Assembly (NCBI GenBank): GCA_036733985.1
Contig: DAIMZM010000018.1
Span: forward strand, 1 to 28,304
Origin: DAIMZM01 sp036733985
GTDB lineage: Bacteria > Bacillota > Dehalobacteriia > UBA4068
Direction: 5' to 3'
DNA length: 28,304 bases
Shown: positions 1 to 8,536 of the stretch, in pieces
How positions within the stretch are numbered: the first letter of the stretch is position 1
Layout: each line of letters opens with the position of its first letter
Position numbers and translations under genes: made by a program
The notes under the pieces: generated by a model
What the model saw: only the letters and a program-made list of their open reading frames with translations
Told to the model about the DNA's origin: nothing
Databases searched by the model: none

Positions 1-201
1 TTGGGGTATCTGTTGGCTGATACCCAGGATTGGCGGATCAATGCTTTTGACCACCTGGGCAATAAGCTGCTGCCGGGAAGCTATTTCGATTTGACCCCGG
101 TGGGCGGCGGCTGGTACCAGGTCTATGACGATATCTACGCCGGCCTGATCAACCGGGAGGGCCAATGGCTGATCCGTTTTTGCATCAATGACACTGACTA
201 A
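1..201 (+). CDS. C-terminal end of a WG-repeat protein (partial)
   Basis: The reading frame is open from the first base of the window and stops at 199-201, so only the last 66 residues are visible and the true start lies upstream. The fragment carries beta-repeat spacing typical of WG-repeat proteins: an aromatic/Gly stretch (GGGWYQVYDD), then AGLINREGQWLIR, where 'G-L-I-(N/D)-x-x-G-x-W-(V/I)-I' is the family's repeat signature. WG-repeat proteins are mostly of unknown function and are often secreted or lipoproteins. The next gene begins 28 bases downstream with its own strong ribosome binding site, so the two may share a transcript. The assignment rests on about one repeat, so it is moderate. 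Confidence 0.55.
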   Translation: MGYLLADTQDWRINAFDHLGNKLLPGSYFDLTPVGGGWYQVYDDIYAGLINREGQWLIRFCINDTD

Positions 202-228
202 ACTGATCCATGGGTAAGGAGGCGGACT

Positions 229-1170
229 ATGAAGAACTATCTGGCCCTTGCTTTGCTTTTTCTGCTGATGCTGCTATTCCTGGCCGGTTGCGGCTGGCGG
301 GAGCAGGCTGACGGGCAGCCGGAGGCCACGGAACCCGACACCGGGCCAGTGGCGGGCGGTTATGTGTTTACCAAGGATAATTATCCCCGGATGGGCGGCT
401 CCCTGGCCGCCCTGCCCTTGGGGGAAGCGGTCACCGCCGCGGCTTTGGGGCTGAGCCGGGAGGAGGCCGGCGGGCTGATCCGCTTTGAAAATTCCACTAC
501 CTGGAATTACCAGCAGCTGGTGGACGGCAATTTTGATATCCTCCTGGCCTACGAGCCTTCCGCCGAAGCCAAGGCCTATGGAGAGGAGGCCGGTTTTGCC
601 TGGGAGATGACGCCGATCGGCCGGGACGCCCTGGTTTTCATCGCCAATGGCGAAAACCCGGTGCAGGGCCTGACCTCGGAACAGATCCGCGGCATCTATA
701 CGGGCCAAATCACCAAGTGGTCGGAAGTGGGGGGCGCGGAGCGGGAGATCATCCCTTATCAGCGCAATCAGGACAGCGGCAGCCAGACCCTGTTCGACCT
801 GTTCTTCCCCTTGGGGGACAGCCTGATGGCCGCTCCCACCGAGCAGGTGGTGGGCTCAATGATCGGGCTTTTGGAAGTGATTGCGGATTATGACCATAGC
901 GTGGACGCCCTGGGTTATACCGTTTATTATTATTTGAGCAATATGGAGCAGGATAAGCTGGCCAAGAGCAAGATCCTCAGCGTGGACGGGGTTTCCCCCA
1001 GTAATGAAACCATTGCTTCCGGAGCCTATCCGTATACCAATGACTTCTATGTGGTGATCCCGGCTGATCTGCCTGAGGACGACCCGGCCCGGATACTCTA
1101 TAACTGGATCTGCTCCGACCAGGTCAAGGAACTGGGCCGGCGGGAAAATTATGTGATGCTCCATGAATAA
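229..1170 (+). CDS. PstS-like phosphate-type substrate-binding lipoprotein
   Basis: This 313-residue protein has a lipoprotein signal: a hydrophobic run at about residues 4-20 and a lipobox LAGC, so it should be anchored outside the membrane. The mature part follows the PstS-type (PBP-like) fold order, with YPRMGGSLAALPLGEAV near the start of lobe 1, LTSEQIRGIYTGQITKW near residue 150, then an SGSQ segment. GxITxW and SGS motifs are hallmarks of phosphate-binding proteins. AAGGAGG at 216-222 sits six bases before the ATG and fixes the start. There are no pstC, pstA or pstB genes beside it, so it is an orphan binding protein that may work with a transporter elsewhere or act as a sensor. Its stop overlaps the rlmD start by eight bases. 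The family is well supported; the ligand is inferred. Confidence 0.8.
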   Translation: MKNYLALALLFLLMLLFLAGCGWREQADGQPEATEPDTGPVAGGYVFTKDNYPRMGGSLAALPLGEAVTAAALGLSREEAGGLIRFENSTTWNYQQLVDGNFDILLAYEPSAEAKAYGEEAGFAWEMTPIGRDALVFIANGENPVQGLTSEQIRGIYTGQITKWSEVGGAEREIIPYQRNQDSGSQTLFDLFFPLGDSLMAAPTEQVVGSMIGLLEVIADYDHSVDALGYTVYYYLSNMEQDKLAKSKILSVDGVSPSNETIASGAYPYTNDFYVVIPADLPEDDPARILYNWICSDQVKELGRRENYVMLHE

Positions 1171-2488
1171 GGACGGGGAGGCGCTCCGCCTGGCTATTGA
1201 TGGCGTGACCTCCCAGGGGGAAGGTGTGGGCCGCAGCGGTTTTGGGGCGGTTTTCGTGGCCGGGGCCTTGCCGGGGGAAGTTGTGCTGGCCCGGCTGAAG
1301 CAGAAAAAGAAGTCCTTTGCCCGGGCGGAGCTGATTCAGGTGCTGGAAGCCTCCCCGGACCGGGTGACGCCGCCTTGCCCTTATTTCGGCCTTTGCGGCG
1401 GCTGCGGCCTGCAGCACGCGGCTTATCCGGCGCAGCTGGCCCTAAAGCAGCAGATCGTCGCCCAGACCCTGGGGCGCATCGCCGGATTGGCAACGGAAAT
1501 CCCCCTGCCCCTGGGGGCGGAGCAGCCTTATGGCTACCGCTGCCGGGCCATGCTCCATGGGGCCTGGGGGGAAGCTGGGCTGGATTTTGGCTTCTACCAG
1601 CCGGCCAGTCATCAGCTGGTGCCGGCGGATCAGTGCCTGCTTTTAGCCGAGCCCCTGAGGGATTTGATCGCCCTGCTGCGGCAGGCGCTGCCTGATTTTG
1701 AGCCGGGCTTGGCCGGGCTCAGGGAAATCGCCGTCCGCTGTTCCTCAGACAGGCAAAGGCTGCTGCTGACCCTGGTGGGCGCGCACCGCCTGCCCGGCGC
1801 AGGGAAGCTGGCGGAAGCGTTGCTGGCGGCGGAGCCCCGGCTGGTAGCGGTCTGGGAAAACAGCGGCCCGGCGGAATACGGCGCTTACGGCGGGAACTGG
1901 CAACTGCTGGGCGGGGAAGAAGATCTTCTGGACGAGCTGGCCGGCATACGGCTGGCGGTGGCGCCTGCCGCTTTCACCCAGGTGCATCCGGCCCAGGCCG
2001 CCCGGCTCTATCAGGTGGCCGGGGCTTTTGCCCAAGCTGATGAAACCGCGGAATTGCTGGATCTCTACTGCGGCCTGGGCGGCGTGGGCCTGGCCCTGGC
2101 CGGGCCCAAAACCCGGCTGACCGGGGTGGAAAGCTATGCTCCGGCTGTGGCGGCGGCTAAAAGAAACGCCCTGCTTAATGCCAAAGAGGACGCTCTATTC
2201 TATATGGGAAAGGCGGAAGACGTTCTGCCCCGGCTGGCAGCGGCGGGCATAGCCCCGCAAGTGGCGGTGCTGGATCCGCCCCGTTCCGGCTGCGAGGAAG
2301 GGGCTCTGGCCGCTTTGATCCGGCTTTCGCCCCAGCGTATCGTCTATATTTCCTGCGCTCCGGCTACCCTGGCCCGGGACCTTAAATACCTGTTCGCCGC
2401 GGGCTATGGCCTAGCCCAAGCCCAGCCGGTGGATATGTTCTGCCAGACCGCCCATGTGGAGACGTGCGTATTGATGTCAAGGGAATGA
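1163..2488 (+). CDS. rlmD: 23S rRNA (uracil-5-)-methyltransferase, RlmD/RumA family
   Basis: This 441-residue protein is a class I SAM-dependent methyltransferase that makes 5-methyluridine in RNA. An N-terminal TRAM-like domain (about residues 6-60) is followed by the iron-sulfur ligands C72, C78 and C81, with C158 as the probable fourth. The SAM-binding motif is LLDLYCGLGGVGLAL. VLDPPRSGC and ISCAPATLARD hold the conserved DPPR and the catalytic nucleophile Cys (about residue 398). The C-terminal AHVETCVLM is the family's usual ending. Length matches RlmD/RlmCD enzymes. In Bacillota several paralogues exist (RlmCD-type acting on one or two uridines, TrmA-like on tRNA), so the exact target nucleotide is not settled by sequence. 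Translation is probably coupled to the upstream binding-protein gene, as the ATG lies inside its last codons. Confidence 0.88.
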   Translation: MNKDGEALRLAIDGVTSQGEGVGRSGFGAVFVAGALPGEVVLARLKQKKKSFARAELIQVLEASPDRVTPPCPYFGLCGGCGLQHAAYPAQLALKQQIVAQTLGRIAGLATEIPLPLGAEQPYGYRCRAMLHGAWGEAGLDFGFYQPASHQLVPADQCLLLAEPLRDLIALLRQALPDFEPGLAGLREIAVRCSSDRQRLLLTLVGAHRLPGAGKLAEALLAAEPRLVAVWENSGPAEYGAYGGNWQLLGGEEDLLDELAGIRLAVAPAAFTQVHPAQAARLYQVAGAFAQADETAELLDLYCGLGGVGLALAGPKTRLTGVESYAPAVAAAKRNALLNAKEDALFYMGKAEDVLPRLAAAGIAPQVAVLDPPRSGCEEGALAALIRLSPQRIVYISCAPATLARDLKYLFAAGYGLAQAQPVDMFCQTAHVETCVLMSRE

Positions 2489-2718
2489 AAAGTAGCGTTA
2501 AAAAAGTCTTGTTTCAAGGGCTTTTCAAGGTTTTATGATTGAAAACCACAGTTTGAATTATACCGATATTTTGCTTTGTGAGAACATGTCAAAACAAGCG
2601 TTTTTCCTTGTGGCAGAGCGGTTTGGATGTCAGTGCTTGACGAGTGGTTGGGTTAGATGTCAGCGTCCGCTACCAAAGGAGAGGCAATAAAACCGGCAAA
2701 CCGATAGGAGCGGGGGAC

Positions 2719-3626
2719 ATGGCTATGAAGAAGATACCCCAAAAGGCGCTGCTGGCTTACTTTTCCGGAACCGGCTGCACAAAAGCGGTTTGCGATTGTT
2801 TCGCGGAGCGCTTGCGGCAGGCCGGGATCGATTGTCGGGCCGTTGATATGGCGGCCTGCCGTCAGGCGGCGCCGGGGGAAGCGGATACGCTGATGATTTT
2901 CTCACCTGTTTATGCCTGCAGGCTGGCTTCCCTGGCTGAAAAATGGGTGAAAGGCTTGCCCGCGGTCAAGGACAAGTCCGCTGTCATTATTTCCGTATCC
3001 GGCGGGGGGGAGGTCTCGCCAAACACAGCCTGCCGGGCCTATTGAAGCGGCTACTAAAAAGAAAGGGCTATGACCTGCTCTATGAAAAAATGATCGTCAT
3101 GCCCTCAAATTTCGCCACCCAAGCGGAGGAAGCCCTAAATCTCAGTTTGCTGGCGATATTGCCCCATAAAGCGGAGCAAATCATTACCGATATCTTAGCT
3201 GGGAGGAGGAGCGTCACGGTTCCTAAATTTCAAGATCGGCTTTTAGCCAAGATCGGCGTATTGGAGCATTTTGGGGCAAGGATTTTTGGCGCGTTTATTC
3301 AAGCCTCCCAGGACTGCAGCGGCTGTGGACGCTGCGTACAGAACTGTCCGGAGAAAAATATCAGGTTAATAAATAAACGGCCTAAGTTTGGCTTTCGTTG
3401 CCTGTATTGTTTAAACTGCATCTATCATTGTCCTTGCAGGGCCCTTTCACCGGGCGTCATGAAGTTTTCGGTATTAAAAAGCGGATTTGATTTGGAAAAA
3501 ATGCGCGAAAAGGCAGCCGCAGGATCTGTCAAATTAGGCTGCAGGCCTGATCGCAATTTCCTTTGGCAAGGGGTTCTTGATTACTTATATGCGGACCAGG
3601 CCTTGGATGAAGGCCCGCCGGGCTAG
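2719..3626 (+). pseudogene. EFR1-type flavodoxin/ferredoxin fusion, frameshifted
   Basis: Two frames together encode one protein. The first (from ATG 2719, with AGGAG at 2706-2710 eight bases upstream) gives a flavodoxin-like half with the FMN phosphate loop YFSGTGCT and the segment SGGGEVSPNTACR, then hits a stop at 3043. The second continues in the next frame with GLLKRLLKRKGYDLLYEK, matching the family sequence right after NTACR. It ends with two 4Fe-4S clusters, CSGCGRCVQNCP and CLYCLNCIYHCP. EFR1-family proteins are such fusions and probably carry electrons between low-potential donors and unknown partners. One extra G in the GGG run at 3035-3037 would restore a 303-residue protein, so this is either a recent mutation or a sequencing error. 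Codon use after the break still looks maintained. Confidence 0.8.
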
Positions 3627-3699
3627 CCTGCAGCGCGCCCTGTTTCCCGCTTAATGACACGGCTTTTTTCAAACCAGTGAAAGGCAGGCGTTTTCGCCG

Positions 3700-5313
3700 A
3701 TGAGAAAAATCGTTAAACAGGCTGTAATCTTTTTTTGCCTGGGGCTGCTGCTCTGGCTGACCCCCGGCTGTCAAGGGGAACCGGACGCCGGCAGCGGCGG
3801 CGCTCCGGCCGAGGCGAATGATCCCCAAACCGTTGCCGAAGGGCCGCTGCCGGAGTTTGCCTCCGCCCAGGCCTTGAACGCGGCCCAAGCCAGAATGGGC
3901 GTACGCACCGGCAGCATCCAGGACGCCTATACCAAGGAATATTTGCCGGGTACGACCGCCGCCTATTTTGAGGGTGTTTCCGACATGATCGTGGCCCTGA
4001 ATTCCAACAAAATCGACGGCTTCATGACCACCACGCCCCGGGTGCCCTTTATTCTCAGGGATAATCCGGGCCTGGCAGCCTTTGAGCTGGAGGGGCCCCT
4101 GGATCATACCGCCTTTCTGGTGGCCCGGACCGAATACGGGGCCCAGATCCTGCCCCAGCTGAACGCTTACATCAATACCTGCCGGGACAGCGGGCTGATG
4201 GATCAGATCTACGATACCTGGTTCCAGGCCCAGGATACTTATCCGGAAATCATCGACCCCGGGACGTTGCCGGAAATCAACGGCCTGATCCGCTATGCGT
4301 CCCAGGCCAATACCGAACCCATCAGCTTTATCGCCAATGGGGACATGACCGGCTTTGAAATGGATGTGCTGACCCGCTTTTGCCAGGAATACGGCTATGG
4401 CCTCCAAGTGACTGAGGCGGAGATTTCCGGCATCCTGGCCGGCGTCACCGGCGGCAAATACGACCTGGGCGGCGGCGCTATGGCCATCACTGAAGAGCGG
4501 AAGCAAAGCGTTGATTTCAGCGAAAGCTTTTATTCCTATGGCCAGTGGATCATTGTCCGGGCCTTGCCGGGCGGGGAAAGCCCGGCAGGTGAGAGCCGGG
4601 TAAGCCTCTGGCAGGAACTGCGGCAGAGCTTCTATAAAAACTTCATCAAGGAAAACCGCTGGCAGATGATTGTGAGCGGCATGGGCGTCACCCTGACCAT
4701 TTCAGTTTTTTCCGCCCTGTTCGGCACAATTTTTGGCTTCGGCGTCTGTATGCTGCGGCTGAGGAAAAACCGCACAGCGGCAGGCCTGGCCAGGGGCTTT
4801 GTCCGCCTGATCCAGGGCCTGCCCCTGGTGGTGTTCCTGATGGTGCTCTATTATGTGGTGTTCGGCTCATCGGATATCAATGCCGTCATCGTGGCCATTA
4901 TCGGCTTTTCCATCAATTTCGGCGTTTATGTCAGCGAAATGATGCGTACCGGCATTCAGGCGGTGGATAAAGGGCAGATCGAGGCTGCCCTGGCCCTGGG
5001 CTATTCCAAGGGCCAGACTTTCCGCAAAGTCACCTTCCCTCAGGCGGCCCGGCATTTCCTTCCGGTCTACAAAGGCGAATTCATTTCCATGGTCAAGATG
5101 ACCTCGATTGTGGGCTATATCGCCATCCAGGATCTGACCAAGGTTTCGGATATCATCCGCAGCCGTACTTACGAGGCCTTTTTCCCGCTGATCGCCACCG
5201 CCCTTATCTATTTCCTGCTGTCCTGGGCTTTGACCGCGCTGCTGAATCTGATGGAGATCCGGGTCGATCCCCAGCGCCGTTCCGCTAAGATCAAGGGGGT
5301 GGAAGCCGAATGA
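3700..5313 (+). CDS. Polar amino acid ABC transporter, fused substrate-binding and permease protein
   Basis: This 537-residue protein begins with a lipoprotein signal (lipobox LTPGC). Two binding-protein lobes follow in an unusual order. Residues about 55-180 resemble the C-terminal lobe of a SBP_bac_3 protein (GVRTGSIQDAY, ALNSNKIDGFM, DSGLMDQIYDTWF). Residues about 190-290 resemble the N-terminal lobe (GFEMDVLTRFCQEYGYG, AITEERKQSVDFSESFY). From about residue 318 comes a HisM/GlnP-type permease with several membrane segments and the EAA loop IEAALALGYSKGQTFRKV, which contacts the ATPase. Fused binding/permease importers of glutamine or other polar amino acids are a known arrangement in Bacillota. 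The stop overlaps the ATPase start by four bases. The ribosome binding site is weak (AAGGCAGG around 3681-3688). The substrate is not determined. Confidence 0.85.
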   Translation: MRKIVKQAVIFFCLGLLLWLTPGCQGEPDAGSGGAPAEANDPQTVAEGPLPEFASAQALNAAQARMGVRTGSIQDAYTKEYLPGTTAAYFEGVSDMIVALNSNKIDGFMTTTPRVPFILRDNPGLAAFELEGPLDHTAFLVARTEYGAQILPQLNAYINTCRDSGLMDQIYDTWFQAQDTYPEIIDPGTLPEINGLIRYASQANTEPISFIANGDMTGFEMDVLTRFCQEYGYGLQVTEAEISGILAGVTGGKYDLGGGAMAITEERKQSVDFSESFYSYGQWIIVRALPGGESPAGESRVSLWQELRQSFYKNFIKENRWQMIVSGMGVTLTISVFSALFGTIFGFGVCMLRLRKNRTAAGLARGFVRLIQGLPLVVFLMVLYYVVFGSSDINAVIVAIIGFSINFGVYVSEMMRTGIQAVDKGQIEAALALGYSKGQTFRKVTFPQAARHFLPVYKGEFISMVKMTSIVGYIAIQDLTKVSDIIRSRTYEAFFPLIATALIYFLLSWALTALLNLMEIRVDPQRRSAKIKGVEAE

Positions 5314-6392
5314 TCGAAGTACAGCATTTACGCAAAGCGTTTCCCAATGTCACGCCTCTGACAGACGCCAATGCCCGGATCGAGCAGGGAGAAGTCATCT
5401 CCATTATCGGCCCCTCCGGCACCGGCAAGAGTACTTTCCTGCGCTGCCTGAACGGCCTGGAAACCGCTACTTCCGGCCAGATTTGGGTAGACGGCGAGAA
5501 TATCTGCGACAAAGGCTGCGATATTGCCAAAGTCCGGCAAAAGATGGGCATGGTGTTCCAGTCCTTCAACCTATTCTCCCATCTGACCGTGGTGGAAAAC
5601 ATCATGATGGCCCCTGTGGATCTGCTGGGCCTGAGCCGCCAGGAAGCTTATGCCGACGCCCTGCGCCTGCTGAAAACCGTAGGCCTGGCGGAAAAGGCCG
5701 GGGATTATCCGGAGGCCCTTTCCGGCGGGCAAAAGCAGCGGGTCGCCATTGTCCGGGCCCTGGCCATGCGGCCCAAGATCATGCTTTTCGACGAGCCTAC
5801 CAGCGCCCTGGATCCCACCATGGTAGGGGAGGTGCTCTCAGTCATCCGCAATCTGGCCAAAGCCGGTATGACCCTGGTCATCGTCACCCATGAAATGAAG
5901 TTTGCCCGGGATGTTTCCAGCCGTGTCTTTTATATGGATCAGGGCATTGTCTTTGAGGAGGGCAGCCCGGAGCAAATTTTTAAGCAGCCGAAACATGAGC
6001 GCACCCGGCTCTTTGTCCAGCAGCTTCATAGCTTCCGGCGGGAAATCCTTTCCCCGGATTTCGATTTTGTGGAAACAGCCAACGCCCTGGATGAATTTGC
6101 CTTGCGGCAGGCCCTTGCCCCGGAACAGCGGCTGAAATTCCAGCAAATCTTCGAGGAATTATGCGTGGCGCTGATTTTGCCGGCCTTGCCCAGCGGGGGC
6201 TTTTGCCTGGAATTCAACGCCGCCTGCAATGAAGGGGGCGACCGCTGCGAGGCCGCCATGGTCTGGCCCGGGGCGCGCTATAATCCGCTGGAGCAGGGGG
6301 ATCCCTTGGCAATTACCCTGGCGCTGGCAAAAACCAAATCCAACGACTACGCCTATACAGAGGGCGTCAACCGGTTGTATCTGACCTTTTAA
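5310..6392 (+). CDS. Polar amino acid ABC transporter ATPase with an extra C-terminal domain
   Basis: Residues 1-240 are a complete GlnQ/HisP-type ATPase: Walker A GPSGTGKST (34-42), Q-loop near VFQSF, signature LSGGQKQR (137-144), Walker B IMLFDE (157-162) and switch His194. It drives import by the fused binding/permease protein just upstream, whose stop codon overlaps this ATG. The protein is 360 residues, about 110 longer than ordinary GlnQ. The extension (about 245-360) contains FQQIFEELCV, then alternating strands, GARYNPLE, and ends VNRLYLTF. The pattern (E-E-L helix, later D/G-x-x-N/F-x-P-L, then a Y-x-x-x-G-x-N-x-L-x-L strand) resembles a degenerate HATPase_c/anti-sigma-kinase fold. 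That is an inference from pattern; a regulatory role is possible. Confidence 0.9.
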   Translation: MIEVQHLRKAFPNVTPLTDANARIEQGEVISIIGPSGTGKSTFLRCLNGLETATSGQIWVDGENICDKGCDIAKVRQKMGMVFQSFNLFSHLTVVENIMMAPVDLLGLSRQEAYADALRLLKTVGLAEKAGDYPEALSGGQKQRVAIVRALAMRPKIMLFDEPTSALDPTMVGEVLSVIRNLAKAGMTLVIVTHEMKFARDVSSRVFYMDQGIVFEEGSPEQIFKQPKHERTRLFVQQLHSFRREILSPDFDFVETANALDEFALRQALAPEQRLKFQQIFEELCVALILPALPSGGFCLEFNAACNEGGDRCEAAMVWPGARYNPLEQGDPLAITLALAKTKSNDYAYTEGVNRLYLTF

Positions 6393-6442
6393 AAAGGCCC
6401 GCCCCAGAGCGGCGGCCCATCGTCAAGACCCGAGGAGGCTTT

Positions 6443-6988
6443 ATGCGGACAGTTACCCTGAAAGACGGCTCAAAGCTGGTAATTCGCCGGGCTGTTGCCG
6501 CAGACGCGGAACAGATGGCGGCGTTCAAAACCGCTATCGGCCGGGAATCGGATTTCCTCTCTTATGGCGAAGCTGAAATCGAAATCACCCCGGAAACGGA
6601 AAAACGGGGCATCCTGGCAACGGAAATCCTGGAAAACACCGTGATGCTCCTGGCCCTGCTGGAAGAGGAGATCGTCGGCTTCGTCACCTTCCACAGCGCA
6701 GCCCGCCCCCGTAAAAAGCACGGGGGCGAGCTGGGTATCGCGGTCAGGCAGCCCTATTGGGGCCTGGGTATCGGCAATCTGCTGATGGCAGCCCTGATCA
6801 GCTGGGCCAAAGACGCCAAAACAGTGCGGAAGATCAATCTGGTAACCCGGGCGGATAATGCGGCGGCCATCCGGCTTTACGAAAAATACGGCTTTGTCCG
6901 GGAAGGGCTGCTGAGCAGAGACGTCCGAATCAACGGGAAATTTTACGACGGGCTGCTGATGGGCCTGCCGATTGACGCTGAGGATTGA
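6443..6988 (+). CDS. GNAT-family N-acetyltransferase
   Basis: This 181-residue protein has the GNAT fold order. A beta strand LGIAVRQPYWG leads into the acetyl-CoA pyrophosphate loop (QPYWGLGIG, the Q/R-x-x-G-x-G/A motif) and a helix (NLLMAALISWA). Motif B follows as INLVTRADNAAAIRLYEKYGFVREG, and the protein ends in LLMGLPI. NxxAIRLYEKxGF is typical of RimI/RimJ-like and small-molecule acetyltransferases. The acceptor substrate cannot be told from the sequence. GAGGAGG at 6432-6438 precedes the ATG closely and fixes the start. It follows the amino acid importer genes by 50 bases and converges on glutamine synthetase, whose stop lies only ten bases away on the other strand; no terminator is visible between them. 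Confidence 0.85.
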   Translation: MRTVTLKDGSKLVIRRAVAADAEQMAAFKTAIGRESDFLSYGEAEIEITPETEKRGILATEILENTVMLLALLEEEIVGFVTFHSAARPRKKHGGELGIAVRQPYWGLGIGNLLMAALISWAKDAKTVRKINLVTRADNAAAIRLYEKYGFVREGLLSRDVRINGKFYDGLLMGLPIDAED

Positions 6989-6998
6989 GGGGGCCTGC

Positions 6999-8429
6999 TT
7001 AAAGATCGAAATAATGGGCGAATTCCGCCGGGTGGGGGATACGGTTGATCTGGGTGGCCTCCCGCCGCTTCCGGCTGATCCAGGTTTTGATCAGCTGCTC
7101 GGGGAAGACCCCGCCCTGGGTCAGGTAGCCGTGATCCGCTTCCAGCGCCGCCAGGGCTTCGTCTAAAGAGGCGGGCAAGGCGGTGAGCTGCTTTTGCGCT
7201 TCCTCAGACAGGTGGTATAAATTGTAATCATAGGGGCCCCAGCCATTGGCCGCCGGATCGATCTGCCGCCTGATCCCATCCAGGCCGGCCATGAGGATGG
7301 CGGCGTAAGCATAGTAAGGATTGCAGGTGGCGTCGGGATTCCTGAGCTCAAAGCGCTTGGTCTCCGGAGATTTGGCATAGGCGGGGATACGGATCACGGC
7401 GCTCCGGTTGGAGGTGGCGTAGCCGATGGTCACCGGCGCTTCATAGCCGGGCACCAGCCGCTTAAAGGAATTTGTGGAAGGATTGGTCAGGGCGCAGAGG
7501 GAACGGGCATGCTGCAGCAGGCCGCCCATGAACCAATGGGCTTCCCGGCTCAAGCCGGAATAGCCGTTTTCATCGTAGAAGACCGGCCGGCCTTCTTTCA
7601 TCAGCAGCATATGTACATGCATGCCGTTGCCTGCTTCGTCAAAAAAGGGTTTGGGCATGAAGGTGGCGGTTTGCTGATGGGCCAGGGCGGCGTTTTTCAC
7701 CACGTATTTGATGATCATGGTTTTATCCGCCATTTCCAGCATGCCGCCCAGTTCCACCTCGATTTCCACCTGGCCTGGGCCGCCTACCTCGTGATGGTGG
7801 TATTTGACTTTGATCCCCCAATCCTCCAGCAGCAGGCACATTTTACTCCTCAAGCCATAGGTGGTATCCTGGGGCGGTGCGATATGGTAGCCGCCCTTGG
7901 CCGGGATATGGAAACCGGAATTATTCTGGGCATTGCCGCTGTTCCACTCCGCCTGGGGGGTATCCAGTTCATAGGCCACCCGGTTGGGCCGGCATTCATA
8001 GCTGACCTTTTCCAGGATATGGAACTCAAATTCCGGGCCGATGATCATCTGATCGGCCACGCCGCTTTCCCGTAAAAAGTTTTCCGCCCTTAAGGCCACG
8101 TTGCGGGGATATTGATCAAAGAGGCTGTTGCCTCCGGGATGAATGACAAACACATTGCCGGACATGGAGAGGGTGGAAACCTCCGTGAAGGGATCCTGAT
8201 GGGCGCTGGAAAGCTCCGGGATAAAAACCATGTCGCTTTTTTCCACCGGCGCGTAGCCGTAATTGGAGCCGTCAAAGCCGATGCCGTAGGTCAGGGTATC
8301 CTGGCTGAAACGTTCCGCCGGTATGGTCACATGGCGCCAGCGGCCGTCAACATCGATCATCTTAAAATCAATCATGCTGATGCTTTTTTTACTGCAATAC
8401 TCCCGAACCTCCTGGGCGGTTGCGAACAT
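6999..8429 (-). CDS. glnA: Type I glutamine synthetase (beta-like)
   Basis: The enzyme joins ammonia to glutamate using ATP, the main entry of nitrogen in most bacteria. The 476-residue protein contains FDGSNYGYAPVEKSDM, the metal-binding GPEFEFH (E133, E135), HHHEVGGPGQVEIE, GNGMHVHM, and NPSTNSFKRLVPGYEAPV around residues 316-332, all in GSI order. The C-terminus has NLYHLSEEA, which aligns with the E. coli adenylylation site NLYDLPPEE, putting Tyr405 at the regulatory position, so it looks more like the GSI-beta than the short alpha type of Bacillus. The ATG at 8429 is preferred because GGAGG lies seven bases before it; an upstream GTG (8447) would put the ribosome site inside the gene. 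Divergent from the PucR regulator, across a 350-base region. Confidence 0.93.
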   Translation of the reverse strand: MFATAQEVREYCSKKSISMIDFKMIDVDGRWRHVTIPAERFSQDTLTYGIGFDGSNYGYAPVEKSDMVFIPELSSAHQDPFTEVSTLSMSGNVFVIHPGGNSLFDQYPRNVALRAENFLRESGVADQMIIGPEFEFHILEKVSYECRPNRVAYELDTPQAEWNSGNAQNNSGFHIPAKGGYHIAPPQDTTYGLRSKMCLLLEDWGIKVKYHHHEVGGPGQVEIEVELGGMLEMADKTMIIKYVVKNAALAHQQTATFMPKPFFDEAGNGMHVHMLLMKEGRPVFYDENGYSGLSREAHWFMGGLLQHARSLCALTNPSTNSFKRLVPGYEAPVTIGYATSNRSAVIRIPAYAKSPETKRFELRNPDATCNPYYAYAAILMAGLDGIRRQIDPAANGWGPYDYNLYHLSEEAQKQLTALPASLDEALAALEADHGYLTQGGVFPEQLIKTWISRKRREATQINRIPHPAEFAHYFDL

Positions 8430-8483
8430 ATGGGTTCCTCCGTACACGATTTATTTTCTTTGGGGAAAAATTCCGTACTTTAT

Positions 8484-8489
8484 AGTATA
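8484..8489 (-). promoter_or_regulatory. Possible -10 box for glnA
   Basis: On the minus strand the sequence TATACT followed by ATAAAG lies about 55 bases upstream of the glutamine synthetase start. A good -35 at normal distance is not visible: TTGTGT is found 20 bases upstream of it, longer than the usual 16-18. It could therefore be a weak or activator-dependent promoter. Confidence 0.35.
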
Positions 8490-8536
8490 TAACATAAAAT
8501 TACTGGATAACACAAGTTTTATTTGCCGCTTTGGGA

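Noticed and set aside
2489..2718. Terminator or promoter in the 230-base gap after rlmD
   Set aside because: A short stem with CTTG/CAAG near 2505-2525 is too weak, and no -35/-10 pair with proper spacing stands out. The gap is AT-richer than its surroundings but otherwise shows nothing clear.
3529..4506. 325-codon minus-strand frame over the importer fusion
   Set aside because: No motif or ribosome site; it overlaps a well-supported gene.
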